Positions 46,375 through 58,871 of a stretch of DNA of 64,000 nucleotides are shown here, one piece after another. The notes under the pieces are model-generated. The model was not told where the DNA came from. It was given only the letters and a program-made list of their open reading frames with translations, and ran no database searches. The translations under genes were made by a program, and so were the position numbers. Positions within the stretch are counted from its first letter, which is position 1. Each line of letters starts with the position of its first letter. This DNA is from Nansenia antarctica (Eukaryota; Chordata; Actinopteri; Argentiniformes; Microstomatidae), in NCBI GenBank assembly GCA_963989245.1, contig OZ022339.1, positions 25,822,262-25,886,261 of the forward strand. The letters are read 5' to 3'.

Positions 46375-49300
46375 CACACATTACATATACATTTTTGGCA
46401 TTAAGCAGACGCCTTATTCCAAAGCGACTTACAATCAATACATTTGAATACTAAGCAAGTGAATCATCAATCCACCATTCGTAGCAGGAAGAGTAATCCA
46501 GCTCAGGCCCGGGCCATTGATAGAAGGAAAAACCTTCTTCTATCACCTTCTTCAAAACCTAGGTTTTGGTCAGTCAGACAAGTTAGAAACCAAGCTAACA
46601 GACAGTTTTTATTTAACATGCTCTAGATTTTCGATTTCACAAGAATGTACTACTGTACACAACACATTCACAGGAAGGCATGGCATCAGAGTAAGCATCC
46701 TTCCTGAAAAAAAACTGACGCACTTATATAGCGCCTTTATCCAAAGCTCTTTACAACGGCCTCTCATTCACCCATTCACACACACATTCACACTCCAATG
46801 GCGGCCAAGCTACCATGCAAGGCGCCGACCGGCCCGCTCACTGGGAGCAATTTGGGGTTCAGTGAGTGTCTTGCTCAAGGACACTTCGACATGTGGCCAG
46901 CCGGGGCTCGAACCGCCGATCTGCCAACCTTGCGATCGTTAGACGGCGGCTCGACCTCCTGCGCCACAGCCGCCCCAAAAAAGCCTCAGACAGACAGTAG
47001 GTTTATGAATGTATGTGTTTGTGTGCGTCTGTGTTACCTTGGCCTCAGACAGTAGGTTTATGGATGCATGTGTTTGTGTGTATGTATTTGTGTGTATGTG
47101 TGTGTGTGTATGTGTGCGTCGGTGTTACCTTGGCCTCAGAGAAAGCGTCCTTCCTGCGGGGGGGAAGTGGAGGGGGCTTGAGCAGCTCCTCTCCCAGGTG
47201 ATGCAGGCTCCCGCAAGACACCGAGTGGAACTCTAGAGAGGACGTTTCCAGACACAGAAACAATGCTTAACAACAGTAGAAGAGCCGTGATGGGGTCACT
47301 CACTGGTGACCCCTGTGAGTAAAACCCCAAAATTCTATTTTTTCACTCGATCAAATTTCAGGACCCTCCTTTTTATGACTTTTCCTAGATATGTGCGTTC
47401 TACCACCCAGTATCCTTACATTTTCAAAATCACTTCAGGATAAGATAGTATAATTAAAGCTGTTTTGCAGTTTTTCTGTGTAGGAGGCAGGCTAAAAAAA
47501 GATGAAGCGCCCTCTAGTGATCTCTGTGTGTAAAATAGCAGATTTACATTCTAAAAAGGGGGGTCTATTTGACCCCCAAGGCGGCTCTACTAGCAGGTAA
47601 AATAGACACGGCTGTTGTAGTGTTAAAGAGGAATGCATCCAAACACAAGCCCACCCTACCAGCACCTTCCACGGGAAGGCTGTGTTTGTCACGGTCAGGA
47701 GCTCTGTTTCCTAAACACTCAGACACATGACATCAGAAACAAGAACACAACAATGGCACTCACTTGAAGGTGGTAGTAGAACTGGAGCGAATATGGTGTT
47801 GCTACCTGTAAAGTTACCTGTAAAATGAACAGACAGAGTTAGTTTAGTTACATTTGTTCTACCATTATAGGATGTACTCTTATCAGGGTTCCTACAAGTT
47901 TCAACAATTCAACTTTAAGACTTTTTTTTTTTTTACCTCTTTGAATAGAATTTTAGACCTATTCGCAACACCATATGATAGCTTTGTCATCCTTGAGGTG
48001 ATGAAATTAGGGATTTCACTGCCATACAGACAAAAAAGGAAGCGAATTGGCATTTTTTGGGTTCCAGCTTGATTAATTTCCGCGTAAATAGATGTGGTCG
48101 GACTGATTTCCTTGCAGGATCTCATTTTTAATACCTAGCACCTCATTTTTAGACCGAATAACTGAAATGTATGTATAACCTTTTTAGGCCTTGTGAATCG
48201 GATTGCTGGATTTTAGACTTAAAGGCTTTTTAAGACCAGCGTGGGAACCCTGGTGTGTGTGTGTGTGTGTGTATGTGTGTGTGTGTGTTTGGGCCTCACC
48301 ATAGGAGCTGCAGAGGTCGTGCTCCATGAAGACTGAGCTGAGGTCGGAGCAGGCGGACTGGGGGGGGGTGGGGGTGTTGGGTGAGGTGGGCACAGAGAAG
48401 GTCATCTCCGGCTCCGTCTCGGCGATGCTGCGGAAGGTGATCTTGTGGGGGGGCTCCCTCTCCAGAGCCACAGGGTGTCCCTTCAGTGTCCCGGAGGTAG
48501 AGGTGCGCACAGGCCGGATCCCGGGGGACTTCAGGGTGTACAGGGTCTTCCTGGGCTGCAGGGGGAGACAGAGAGGGAGAGTGACTGGCTGCACTGCTAA
48601 CACATCGTGAGCTTAGATTCTAAGGTTCTATCTCCGTCTAGGGTAGTTCAGAGATATTGAGCGTCAAAGTTTTTACATTCCATTATGTTTTGTGAGATGG
48701 AACCTTTGTATTTTATGAATTACTAACTCAAATGTAAACATTTTAAAAATACACACAGGCATTAATAAACACCTAATGGATCAGATTATGTAAAAAAAAA
48801 AAATTTGAACAAAAATGGAGATAGAACCTTATAATTCTAACGTCACGACATTCTGAATTTCGTCTGCCTTTTAACAACCCCCCCGGTCGGTACATCTATT
48901 CTCCCCCCAACGGTCACTTACAAATCGGGGGGGCTGCTTGCAGTTGCGTGGCTCGATCTCCTGAGACTTGTTGAACAGGTAGTCAGAAAACTCCTTCTCA
49001 CTCATGTTGCCCATGGGGTTCAAGTTCTCAAAGAACCTCTGTGGGAGAAACCAGACAAGAACCCGTTAGATACACAATATTCCCTAGGATGGCTCCACGG
49101 CATAGTTCAGGGTTCCTACAAGTTTCAACGAGTCAAATTCAAGACCTTTTTAGACCTTTTTTAGACCTCTTTGGATAGAATTTTAGACCTATGCGCGACA
49201 CCGTGTGATAGCTTTTTGTCATCCTCGAGGTGATGAAATTAGAGATTTCACTGCCATACAGACAAAAAAATTAAGCATTTCCAGCTTGATTAATTTCAGC

Positions 49301-52300
49301 GTAAATAGATGTGGTCGGACTGATTTCCTTGCAGGATCTAATTTTTAAGACCTAGCTCCTCATTTTTAGACAGAATAACTGGAATTTGGGACCTTTTTAG
49401 GCCTTATAAATTGGATTGCTGGATTTTAGACCTTAGTTTTAGACGCCTTTTTAAGACCAGCGCGGGAACCCTGATAGTTACCACCTGTCATGCTGATGCA
49501 GGTGAGGGATAGACAGGTGAGGGATAGACAGGTGAGGGGTAGACAGGTGAGGGGTAGACAGGTGAGGGGTAGACAGGTGAGGGGTAGACAGGTGAGGGGT
49601 AGACAGGTGAGGGGTAGACAGGTGAGGGGTAGACAGGTGAGGGGTAGACAGGTGAGGGACAGACAGGTGAGGGACAGACAGGTGAGGGACAGACAGGTGA
49701 GGGACAGACAGGTGAGGGGACAGACAGTCGGACCTTGATGTCGTGCTCCATCTTCAGGCAGTAGGGCTGGTTCTGGTACTGCTGGATCTCCCCGGTGATC
49801 TCGGCCACTTTCCTGCGCTTGCTGAAGTTGATCAGCTCTTTGCCGTGGCGTTTCAGGAAGTCTGGGTTCCCTTCCTCCGTCTTCAGGATGTTGGTCAGGT
49901 AGATACCTGAGGAGGACGAGGCAAGGCAGAGCCACGGTCACAATCACAACCAACCAATCAACCAATTAACTCACCCAGGTGAACCTAATAACCTGTGATG
50001 TCATAGGTCTTACCAAAGAAAGGCACGCAGGGCGGGTTTATGGACTTGAGCTTGGCCAGGTATTTCTTAAAATGGTCCTGACTGAGTTCCACCGCCTCCT
50101 CCAGGATCCTCTTCTTCCTCTCTGGGACCGCCTATGGACAGAGAAGATGGAGAAAATCTTGTGACGTTAGAATTATAAGGTTCTATCTCCATTTTTGGTC
50201 AACATTTATTTTTTTACATAACCTGATCCATTAGGTGTTTATTAATGCCTGTGTGGTGTTATTTTTTAAATGTTTACATTTTTGAGTTAGTAATTAATAG
50301 AATACAAAGGTTCCATCTCACAAAACATAATGGAATGTAAAAACTTTGACGCTCAATATCTCTGAACTACCCTAGACGGAGATAGAACCGTATAATTCTA
50401 AGCTCATGCTGTGCTTACATCGAAGGTGTGGTCCAGCCTGTAGACAGGGACAGAGTTGATGGCGCTGACCACCTCCAGCACACCGTTGAAGTTGTTGAGC
50501 TCCTGGAACACCTGCAGGATCTCGATGACCCGTGTGAACACAGCCACCCTCTCGTCCAGGTTCTCTGCCTCTACGATGCACCTGACACACACACACAGAG
50601 AGATGGAGAATATGAGTATAACCGTAGTTACTAGCCACGGTCATAGAAGCAGGGTTCCTACAAGTTTCAACAAGTCAAATTTAAGACCTTTTTAGACCTC
50701 TTTGGGTGTAATTTTAGACCTATTCGCGACAGCATATGATAGCTTGAGCATATGATCTTCAAGGTGATGAAATTAGGGATTTCACTGCCATACAGACAAA
50801 AAAGGAAGCGAATTGGCTTTTTTTTGGGTTCCAGCTTGATTAATTTCCGCGTAAATAGATGTGGTCGGACTGATTTCCTTGCAGGATTTAATTTTTAAGA
50901 CCTAGCGCCTCATTTTTATTTTACTTTTTTGATTTTACAGAATAACTCACTGAAATCCAAGACCTTTTTTTTAGGCCTTTAGTTGGTTTGGTGGATTTGA
51001 GACTTTAAGGCTTTTTAAGACCAGCACAGGAACCCTGTAGAAGGTGCTGTTAACCCCCCAGGGTTTAGGATTACTACTCACTTCTCGAACCAGAGCGTGA
51101 GGTTGGTTGTGTGGCGAATCATGCGAAGCAGGTTGGGCGAGTTCTTCTCTTTGTCCTCTTTGGTCCAGACGCTGCCCACCAGTTCAGACGGCCTGACAGC
51201 CCTGGGGAGGAAGAAACACACTTAAATAACACGCTGGACAGTAAGTCTCATGACCGAATTACCTCAGGGTAAAAACATGCCTTCTACAACAGCATGTTTG
51301 GATACTGGATTCTGATGCTAAATATCTCAACAACCCACAGTTCAGACCGCATTTCCAGTATCAACGCGCCTCCCAATCAATCTGATTAAGAACACCTGTG
51401 CTGACCTACAATGCAATGGTTGATCTTGTTTATGGGACTATATTCTGTGGCAGAAGGATATGTATTCTGAAACAATTAATGATTGTAAATAAATGAATTT
51501 AATGTTAAAACTGTGTATTTATTTTTTATATTATGTGGTGGCTGTTGTAGAAAAGCAATTTACCATTGGAGGGCGGGGGTTGTGGACTCATTTACCACTG
51601 TACAGGGTTTTCTTACTCGGCTTCGCCTCGTGCCACAACCCTACACCAGTGGCAATTGAGTCCACAACCCCCTTCCTCTCATGGTAAATTGCTTCCTTAA
51701 GCATAGGTGGACCGTCAGGGCCAGCAAGGCCTTCTCTGCTGGCCGAGAGATTGTCAGAATCTGAAATGTATATTTCTATAATTTAATATATATTTTCATT
51801 AATGCTATATGTATTTTACAACGTTAGTTCCCATCAGTCTATTAACGTAATTTCATTGCTACTCTCTCCCTCAGTTGCGCTGCTTCCAGTGCAGCTCATA
51901 TAGTATGTGACACGTTCTAATGCTTTGGTCCTCATATCGGCAATCAACATTTTCAGACTTTTCTACTTTCTCTTTACTTTTCTTTCGCCCTCGTATGGGA
52001 AATTGCTTCCTTGTAACATGGGTGATACAGTGGTTAGTATCACTAATGGTACAGTGGGTGTCTTACCTGTAGAGCTCTGACTCTAGTAAGGTCAGCTGGT
52101 TAGTATCACTAATGGTAAAGTGGGTGTCTTACCTGTAGAGCTCTGACTCTAGTAAGGTCAGCTGGTTAGTATCACTAATGGTAAAGAGGGTGTCTTACCT
52201 GTAGAGCTCTGACTCTAGTAAGGTGAGCTGGTTAGTATCACTAAAGGCCGATTTAAGCTTCTCCGTCGAATTTACGCACGTCTACGCCGTAGCCAACGTG

Positions 52301-55300
52301 AGGGTTCTCTAAGTTTATAGTTCCGCGGACCGCGTCGCGTTGGTCGGTGTACTCATAGCGGCATAATAGCGATCCAAAAACTTATTTTTGTTATGCTTGT
52401 TGTAAAGAAAATGTCTATAATGCATTGAAATGACAGTAAACTAAGATAATAAGATGGTTATCATACATTTTCAAATCTTTATTAATAAGTAATTACAGAA
52501 AAAGTAAATGACATTTCTGTCATGAGTTCCGCATTTACGAGAGAGTCGGAATGTGACCAATCACAGTTCTTATAGATAACTTAACATTAAATATGTCTAT
52601 CATAAATATAATTTAAACCCAACGAACAGCCATGGGGCTCCCTGTAACTAATCATTTATTTCTAAATAAACAGGATTGTACATCTCGTAAATGTGAATCG
52701 CGCTCCTTATAGGAAGGCTGTGCCTGACGCTTCCATAGGGAAGTGGAACTCAACGGAGCTCAAAGCGGCATAATAGCGATATTCTTGTTGTTATGCTTGT
52801 TGTAAATAAAAGTTCTATGATGCATTGAAATTACATTAAACTAAGATAATAAGATGGTTATCATACATTTTCAAATCTTTATTAATAAGTAATTACAGAA
52901 AAAGTAAATGACATTTCTGTCATGGCTTCCGCATTTTGGCCGACGAGAGAGTCGGAATCTTGTCGGAATCATGTGCTACCAAGCGGACCAATCACAGAGC
53001 TTACGGTTGTGTAGAAACTGACGCGTAGTTACATTTTTGGAGAGGTGCGCGTTAATCGACGGCGTAGGCTACGGCGTAGCTTGCGTAGGCCCGCGTAGCC
53101 TTGCGTAGCCTACGGCGTAGATCTTACGCATCAGCGTAAACTGGGCTTAATGGTAAAGTGGGTGTCTTACCTGTCGAGCTCTGACTCTAGTAAGGTGAGC
53201 TGGTTAGTATCACTAATGGTACAGTGGGTGTCTTACCTGTAGAGCTCTGACTCTAGTAAGGTCAGCTGGCGGGCGATCTCTATGGGGTGAAGGGTCATGA
53301 GGTCAAAGGTGTCCATCTGCCCCGCCCGGCTGGTGTGCCACTCTATGGGAGGGGGCGGACTCTCAAAGGTGATGTTGTGACTGACACCGTTGGACTGGGT
53401 CTGCATCTTCCTCTTGATTATCTTGTTGATGGACTCCACCCACTTCCTCATCGACTTGCCTGTCCAAGTTTAGAGACACAAGTTTGAGTCAATGTCAATA
53501 ATAATAATAATTAAAAAAAATATGCTGTGATTTTTACTTACTACCGAGATGATAATGTCAACATACCTCGAAGTTGTATTTTGCTGGTAATGTACTCCTC
53601 CAGTTTGCTTCGTAACTCCGGGTCGTTCTCAAAGTCGTAGAAATGATGTTCAACCCACTGGCGGAACACGTTGAGAACTCTGGGAGACAAAGATCACAGG
53701 ATGAAGGGGGGGGTGGGCAGACACAGTGAGACACTCTTCAATGGCGCTTCATTCATTCATTCATTCATTCATTCTCCACTACCGTCCCGTACCGTACCAG
53801 AGCCTGTGCGCCCGGTTTATTTTGCTTTCTCTCCACTGCCAACTGGGCCGTACCGGGCCGTAGTACCATACTGATGTTAGCTACCCTTCCTGACTCAGAG
53901 CGAAAGGTACTATCCGTGCTACGATGTGACGCTGCAGACCGCTGATTGGTTTGATTGATAAGTGACGCGTCATACAGCTGTTGTTTACAATGGTCCGAGA
54001 GCCTTGAGACCGAAAGCTTGCAATAAACATGCTGCTTTTTTGCACTCTATTTGATACTCTTCAGCTGCAGCACCCCAGCTAAGTCTGGTCACGGATGAGC
54101 GGTGGTACTTTCACTATATTGGGAATCTACATGGTGAAATGCATTCTTAGACATGACTACGTCGTCATGACTACAAAGATGCCACTTGAAATGCATGAAA
54201 CCCAAGTTTATTTGTGTCTTACACACACGTTCGCCTAGTATTTGACTGCCTGTAGCCTAGTCACGAATGGTCCCAGTATTGTAGCTTCAGACGGAACAAT
54301 TTGGTTTATTGTGCTTGCTGTAGGAAGCCCACGATATGTTATTGCTCATATATATTTATTTTAATCCTGTTCTTTTACCAACTGCTAAGACCACAATATA
54401 GTAAGCTAGTTACTTTAGCTAGCTAAAGATATTGGCCCCCCCAAATCATTTTACAACTTGTTTAGCAATTATGTTATGATGTTTCTGTCGAACCCCCGCA
54501 GTGAAGTATAAGCAACGTAACGTAGCTAGCGAACAGACGTGGGGGATGGTCCCGACTCGCTCCAGGTCTGTTGTGTATAACGAAGAAGCGTTTCTGAACA
54601 TACGGTACGGGTAAGATACAAATGCGTGCCGTCCTGTACCGTCCCGGTCTGGTCGATGGAGAAGCGCCATTAGAGGACCACTTAGCCCAGGTGGAATGAT
54701 TGGGTCTGATTGGTCGACGGTCTTACCGAAGTTGGACAGGCTGCACGTACTCCCTGCGGAATCTCTGGAGCTCAGCCGCCATTGGCTGGTCGCCGTTCCA
54801 GAGAGCCTGTCGGTCCGCCTCCGTGGGCTCCGGCTCAGGGATGTCAATCCTGGGGATGGAAAACAAGCGTCATCTCAAGAGGCTTGGATAGAACACTCAT
54901 GTTCAATCACACAGAGACAAAGCGTGAGCTTAGAATTATATGGTTCTATCTCCGTTTAGAAGGTTCTATCTCCGGGGCGCTTAGGTGGCGTAGTGGATTA
55001 AGCGTTGACCATGTACCGCAGGGCTCCCGGTTCGATTCCAGCCGCGGACATATCCTGCATGTCATCCCTTCTCTCTCTCACCCATCCTTCCTGTCTAATC
55101 TATACTATATCTGTCATTAAAAATAAAAATATGAGTGGGACTGCCCCATGTTCTATGAGATGGAACCTTTGTATTTGATTAATTACTAACTCAAAAATGT
55201 CAACATTTAAAAAATAAACACCACACAGGCATTAATAAACACCTAATGGATCAGGTTATGTAAAAAACTAAATTTTGACAAATTGAGACAGAACCTTATA

Positions 55301-58300
55301 ATTCTAACATCACGAAAGGCCTGTTGGGTTGGACCGTACCTGTCTATCAACAGGCTGAGGAGCTCCTGGGGCTTGCAGAAGGAGCGGTATGTCGTCAGAA
55401 ACGTGCGCACAAAGTTGGGATCTAAAAAACAACGGAATCCAATTAAAATTAAAGAATGTGCATACCATGTAAAATAAATAATAATAATAATAATAAACTC
55501 TTTACATAATTTTTTAAATGCATATTTGCACTGGAAACACACAATATATGATATATATGATAATGTGTCATATTAAACTCAGTATGGGAGTGATACAAAC
55601 AAGGTAGGTTGCGTGTCTGTCCAGGGCAAACTCACCGGCATACATGTGGTAAGTGAGCCTCTCTATGAGCTTGACCACGGTGCCAGCTTTAATGATAGGG
55701 ATGCCCGTCTTGCTCTGCTTTCTGTCTTCAAACACAATGTTCTCCTCAGAGTCGTGCACAGCGAAGCGGTAGACCTCAGGAGAGGGGAGTCTGAGAGGCT
55801 GGGCCTGCTCCTCGTGCTGCAGAACCGTGTCCAGCATGCGGTCCAGGGTGGACCGGTACTGCAGAGTCACTAGCGCAGCCATCCACGCCCCCTTCTCCTC
55901 CGCAGACCGGGCGCAGAACACCACGCAGTTCTCGTCCTTGCCCACCAGCTCGAAGGCGTGGCGCAGCTCTGCCGAGTCCTCACGGTCCACGATGCGGACC
56001 TTCCGGAGAACAAACTTCTCCTTGAGCCGGAACTCCGCCCCGCTGCCCGACCCCGGGAGACGCGAGCTCTGATTGGCCTTGCAGCTGATCATCAGGCCGT
56101 CGAACAGGAAGTTGTGACGCTCGTGTTTGGCGCCGGCCCGCAGCAGCGCCCCCTCCAGGATGAACTCGCTGCAGCACTGGCCGATGTCCTTGCCCTCCCA
56201 TCCGTCGATGCTCTTCTGGATCTCGTTCATGCGCTTGATGGCCAACTGCTTACTGCGCACCTGCCGGCTGTACAGGCGATACATGGGCTCACTGGAAGGG
56301 AAGGAAGGTGGGGGAGAGGGTGGTGTAAGAGAGAGCATGGTGAGAACACTAGCAGGGTTCCTACAGGTTTCAACAAGTCAGATTTTAGACCTCTTTGGAT
56401 ATAATTTTAGACCTATTTGCGACACCACTATGATAGCTTTTTGTCATCCTCAAGGTGATGAAATCAGGGATTTCACTGCCATACAGACAAAAAAGGAAGC
56501 GAATTGGCATTTTTTTGGTTCCAGCTTGATTCATTTCCGCGTAAATAGATGTGGTCGGACTGATTTCCTTGCAGGATCTCATTTTTAAGACCTAGCACCT
56601 CATTTTTAGGCCGAATAACTGAAATGTAAGACCTTTTTAGGCCTGGATTTTAGACTTTAAGGCTTTTTAAGACCAGCGCAGGAACCCTGACTTGGCTACA
56701 GGGGGCGCTGTGGGCTGCTGGCTTACCCGGGCTTGCGGCGGGGCAGGTGCTTGGTGTAGATGCGCTCCACGCTGCTCTGCAGGTTGAGCAGCGCCGTGAT
56801 GGCCTGCTTCAGACACTCCCGGTCGTCCTGGTCCTCACTGCGCTCCTGCAGTTGCTGCACAAAGATGACAGACAGAGGAGGAAGGAAGTGCATTAGCAGG
56901 GTTCCTACAGGTTTCAACAAGACCTTTAAGACCTTTTTTAGACCTCTTTGGATAGAACTTTTGACCTATTCGCAACACCCTATGATAGCTTTTTGTCTTC
57001 CTCAAGGTGATTTAATGAGGGATTTCACTGCCATGAGAGCTTTGTTCGCCAATGATTTCTCCCGGGGGAAGCGAATTGGCTTTTTTTGGGGTTCTAGCTT
57101 GATACATTTCTGCGTAAATAGATGTGGTCGGACTGATTTCCTTGCAGGACAAGCTAATCTCGTTTTTAAGACCTACCACCTCATTTTTGGGGACCTAATA
57201 GCATACATGTGATGCCTTGTGAATCAGATTGGTGGATTTTAGACTTTAAGGCTTTTTAAGACCCACGCGGGAACCCTGCACAGAGGGTGAAGTGCATTAG
57301 ACACATAATGATGGTGGCATCTGTGGTTGAGTGAAGAATTCAGTTCACCCTCACTCTTAATAGCATTCCCATGGGGGTCTTTAATGCCATAACACACAGC
57401 AGGTACAGAGGTCTGCTGGTAGAACACACGTGGTAGAACACACGTGGTAGAACACACGTGGTAGAACACACGTGGTAGAACACACCTGGTAGAACACACC
57501 TGGTAGAACACACCTGGTAGAACACACCTGGTAGAACACACCTGGTAGAACACACCTGCCCGTTCCTGTACTACAACTGACATCACTTCTTCCTGGTCTT
57601 GAAAAAACTACACACTTGAACACAGTTATTATAAAAATTGTGTAGTATGGTACATTTCAAAAATCAACCAAGCTACAGACATTATCATCTCTCTGATTTC
57701 TTCAGTTTAGGCCAGGGGTGCCCAATACGTCGATCGCAAAAATAGTATGGGTAGATCGCATGGCATTGAACAAACCCCCCCCCCCCCCAAAAAAACGGAA
57801 AAGTTCGCCTATCATCCATCCTCACTATGGCTTTTGCCACTTGATTGACGTACAGGTAAGCCAGTCTGAGATCTGATCTTTTCACCTACACCTAACACGC
57901 GGTTCACCACGCATGCGCAGTCAACAGCACCAACTACAAAATACAAAATACCGGCGAGACTAATTACCTAGTTAGCCTTCCAATTTCTACTATTTACTAT
58001 ATAATACTAAATAAAGGCTATACAAATGAGTGGGGAAGCTGGACCAAGTAAGAAACCAATAACGTATAACTTCCATCCAGAATGGGAGGAGGACTTTTTT
58101 ACACGATGTGATATTGGAAATGCATCTGTCTGATCAGCAAATCTACGATGGCTATTTCGAAGAAGGGAAATGTGGCAAAAGAGCGAAAACGTACGGCTGC
58201 AACGATAGCTTCTTATCGCGTCAGTCACGTTCTTGTTAAACACAAGAAGTCATTCAAAGACGGCGAAATTGTGAAAAAAGTTTCTCGAGGCTGCAGATTG

Positions 58301-58543
58301 CCTTTTTGATGACAGATCCACAGTGGCTGATGACACCTTGCAACCAGCTCCTACAGCCCTGACTATTAGAAACTAGCTGCCTCCTCCCAGTGCCAGGTAT
58401 CCCACTAAGGTGGAGAAATGCATTTATTTCCTCCTTTCAAACTAGGGAACTACCTGTTTTGTATCTGGTTTACTTTTCTGTTTGTTGGATCAGTAGTTGG
58501 CTATGGTACTGCAGACTGGCTGTCAGTGTGTGAGTGAGAGAAA

Positions 58544-58584
<41 letters not shown>

Positions 58585-58654
58585 TGAGAGAGAGGGAGAG
58601 AGAGGGGGAGAGAGAGGGAGGGTTTGTGCTATGGCTCACTATGCAGACTGGCAA

Positions 58655-58717
<63 letters not shown>

Positions 58718-58834
58718 TGAATGTGAATGTGTGTGAGCGAGAATAGCAAAGAGGGAGGGTTTGTGATGGTCTTCTCCTGTGGCTGTGTGACAGAGAGAGG
58801 GAAAGTGTATTGTGAGTTTACTATGCAGGCTGGG

Positions 58835-58871
<37 letters not shown>

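Noticed and set aside
52031..53236. 29-nt microexon in each boundary repeat (TACTAAC, CAG, then a donor)
   Set aside because: The branch-like adenosine is only a few bases from the AG, too close for normal splicing, and 29 nt would break the frame.
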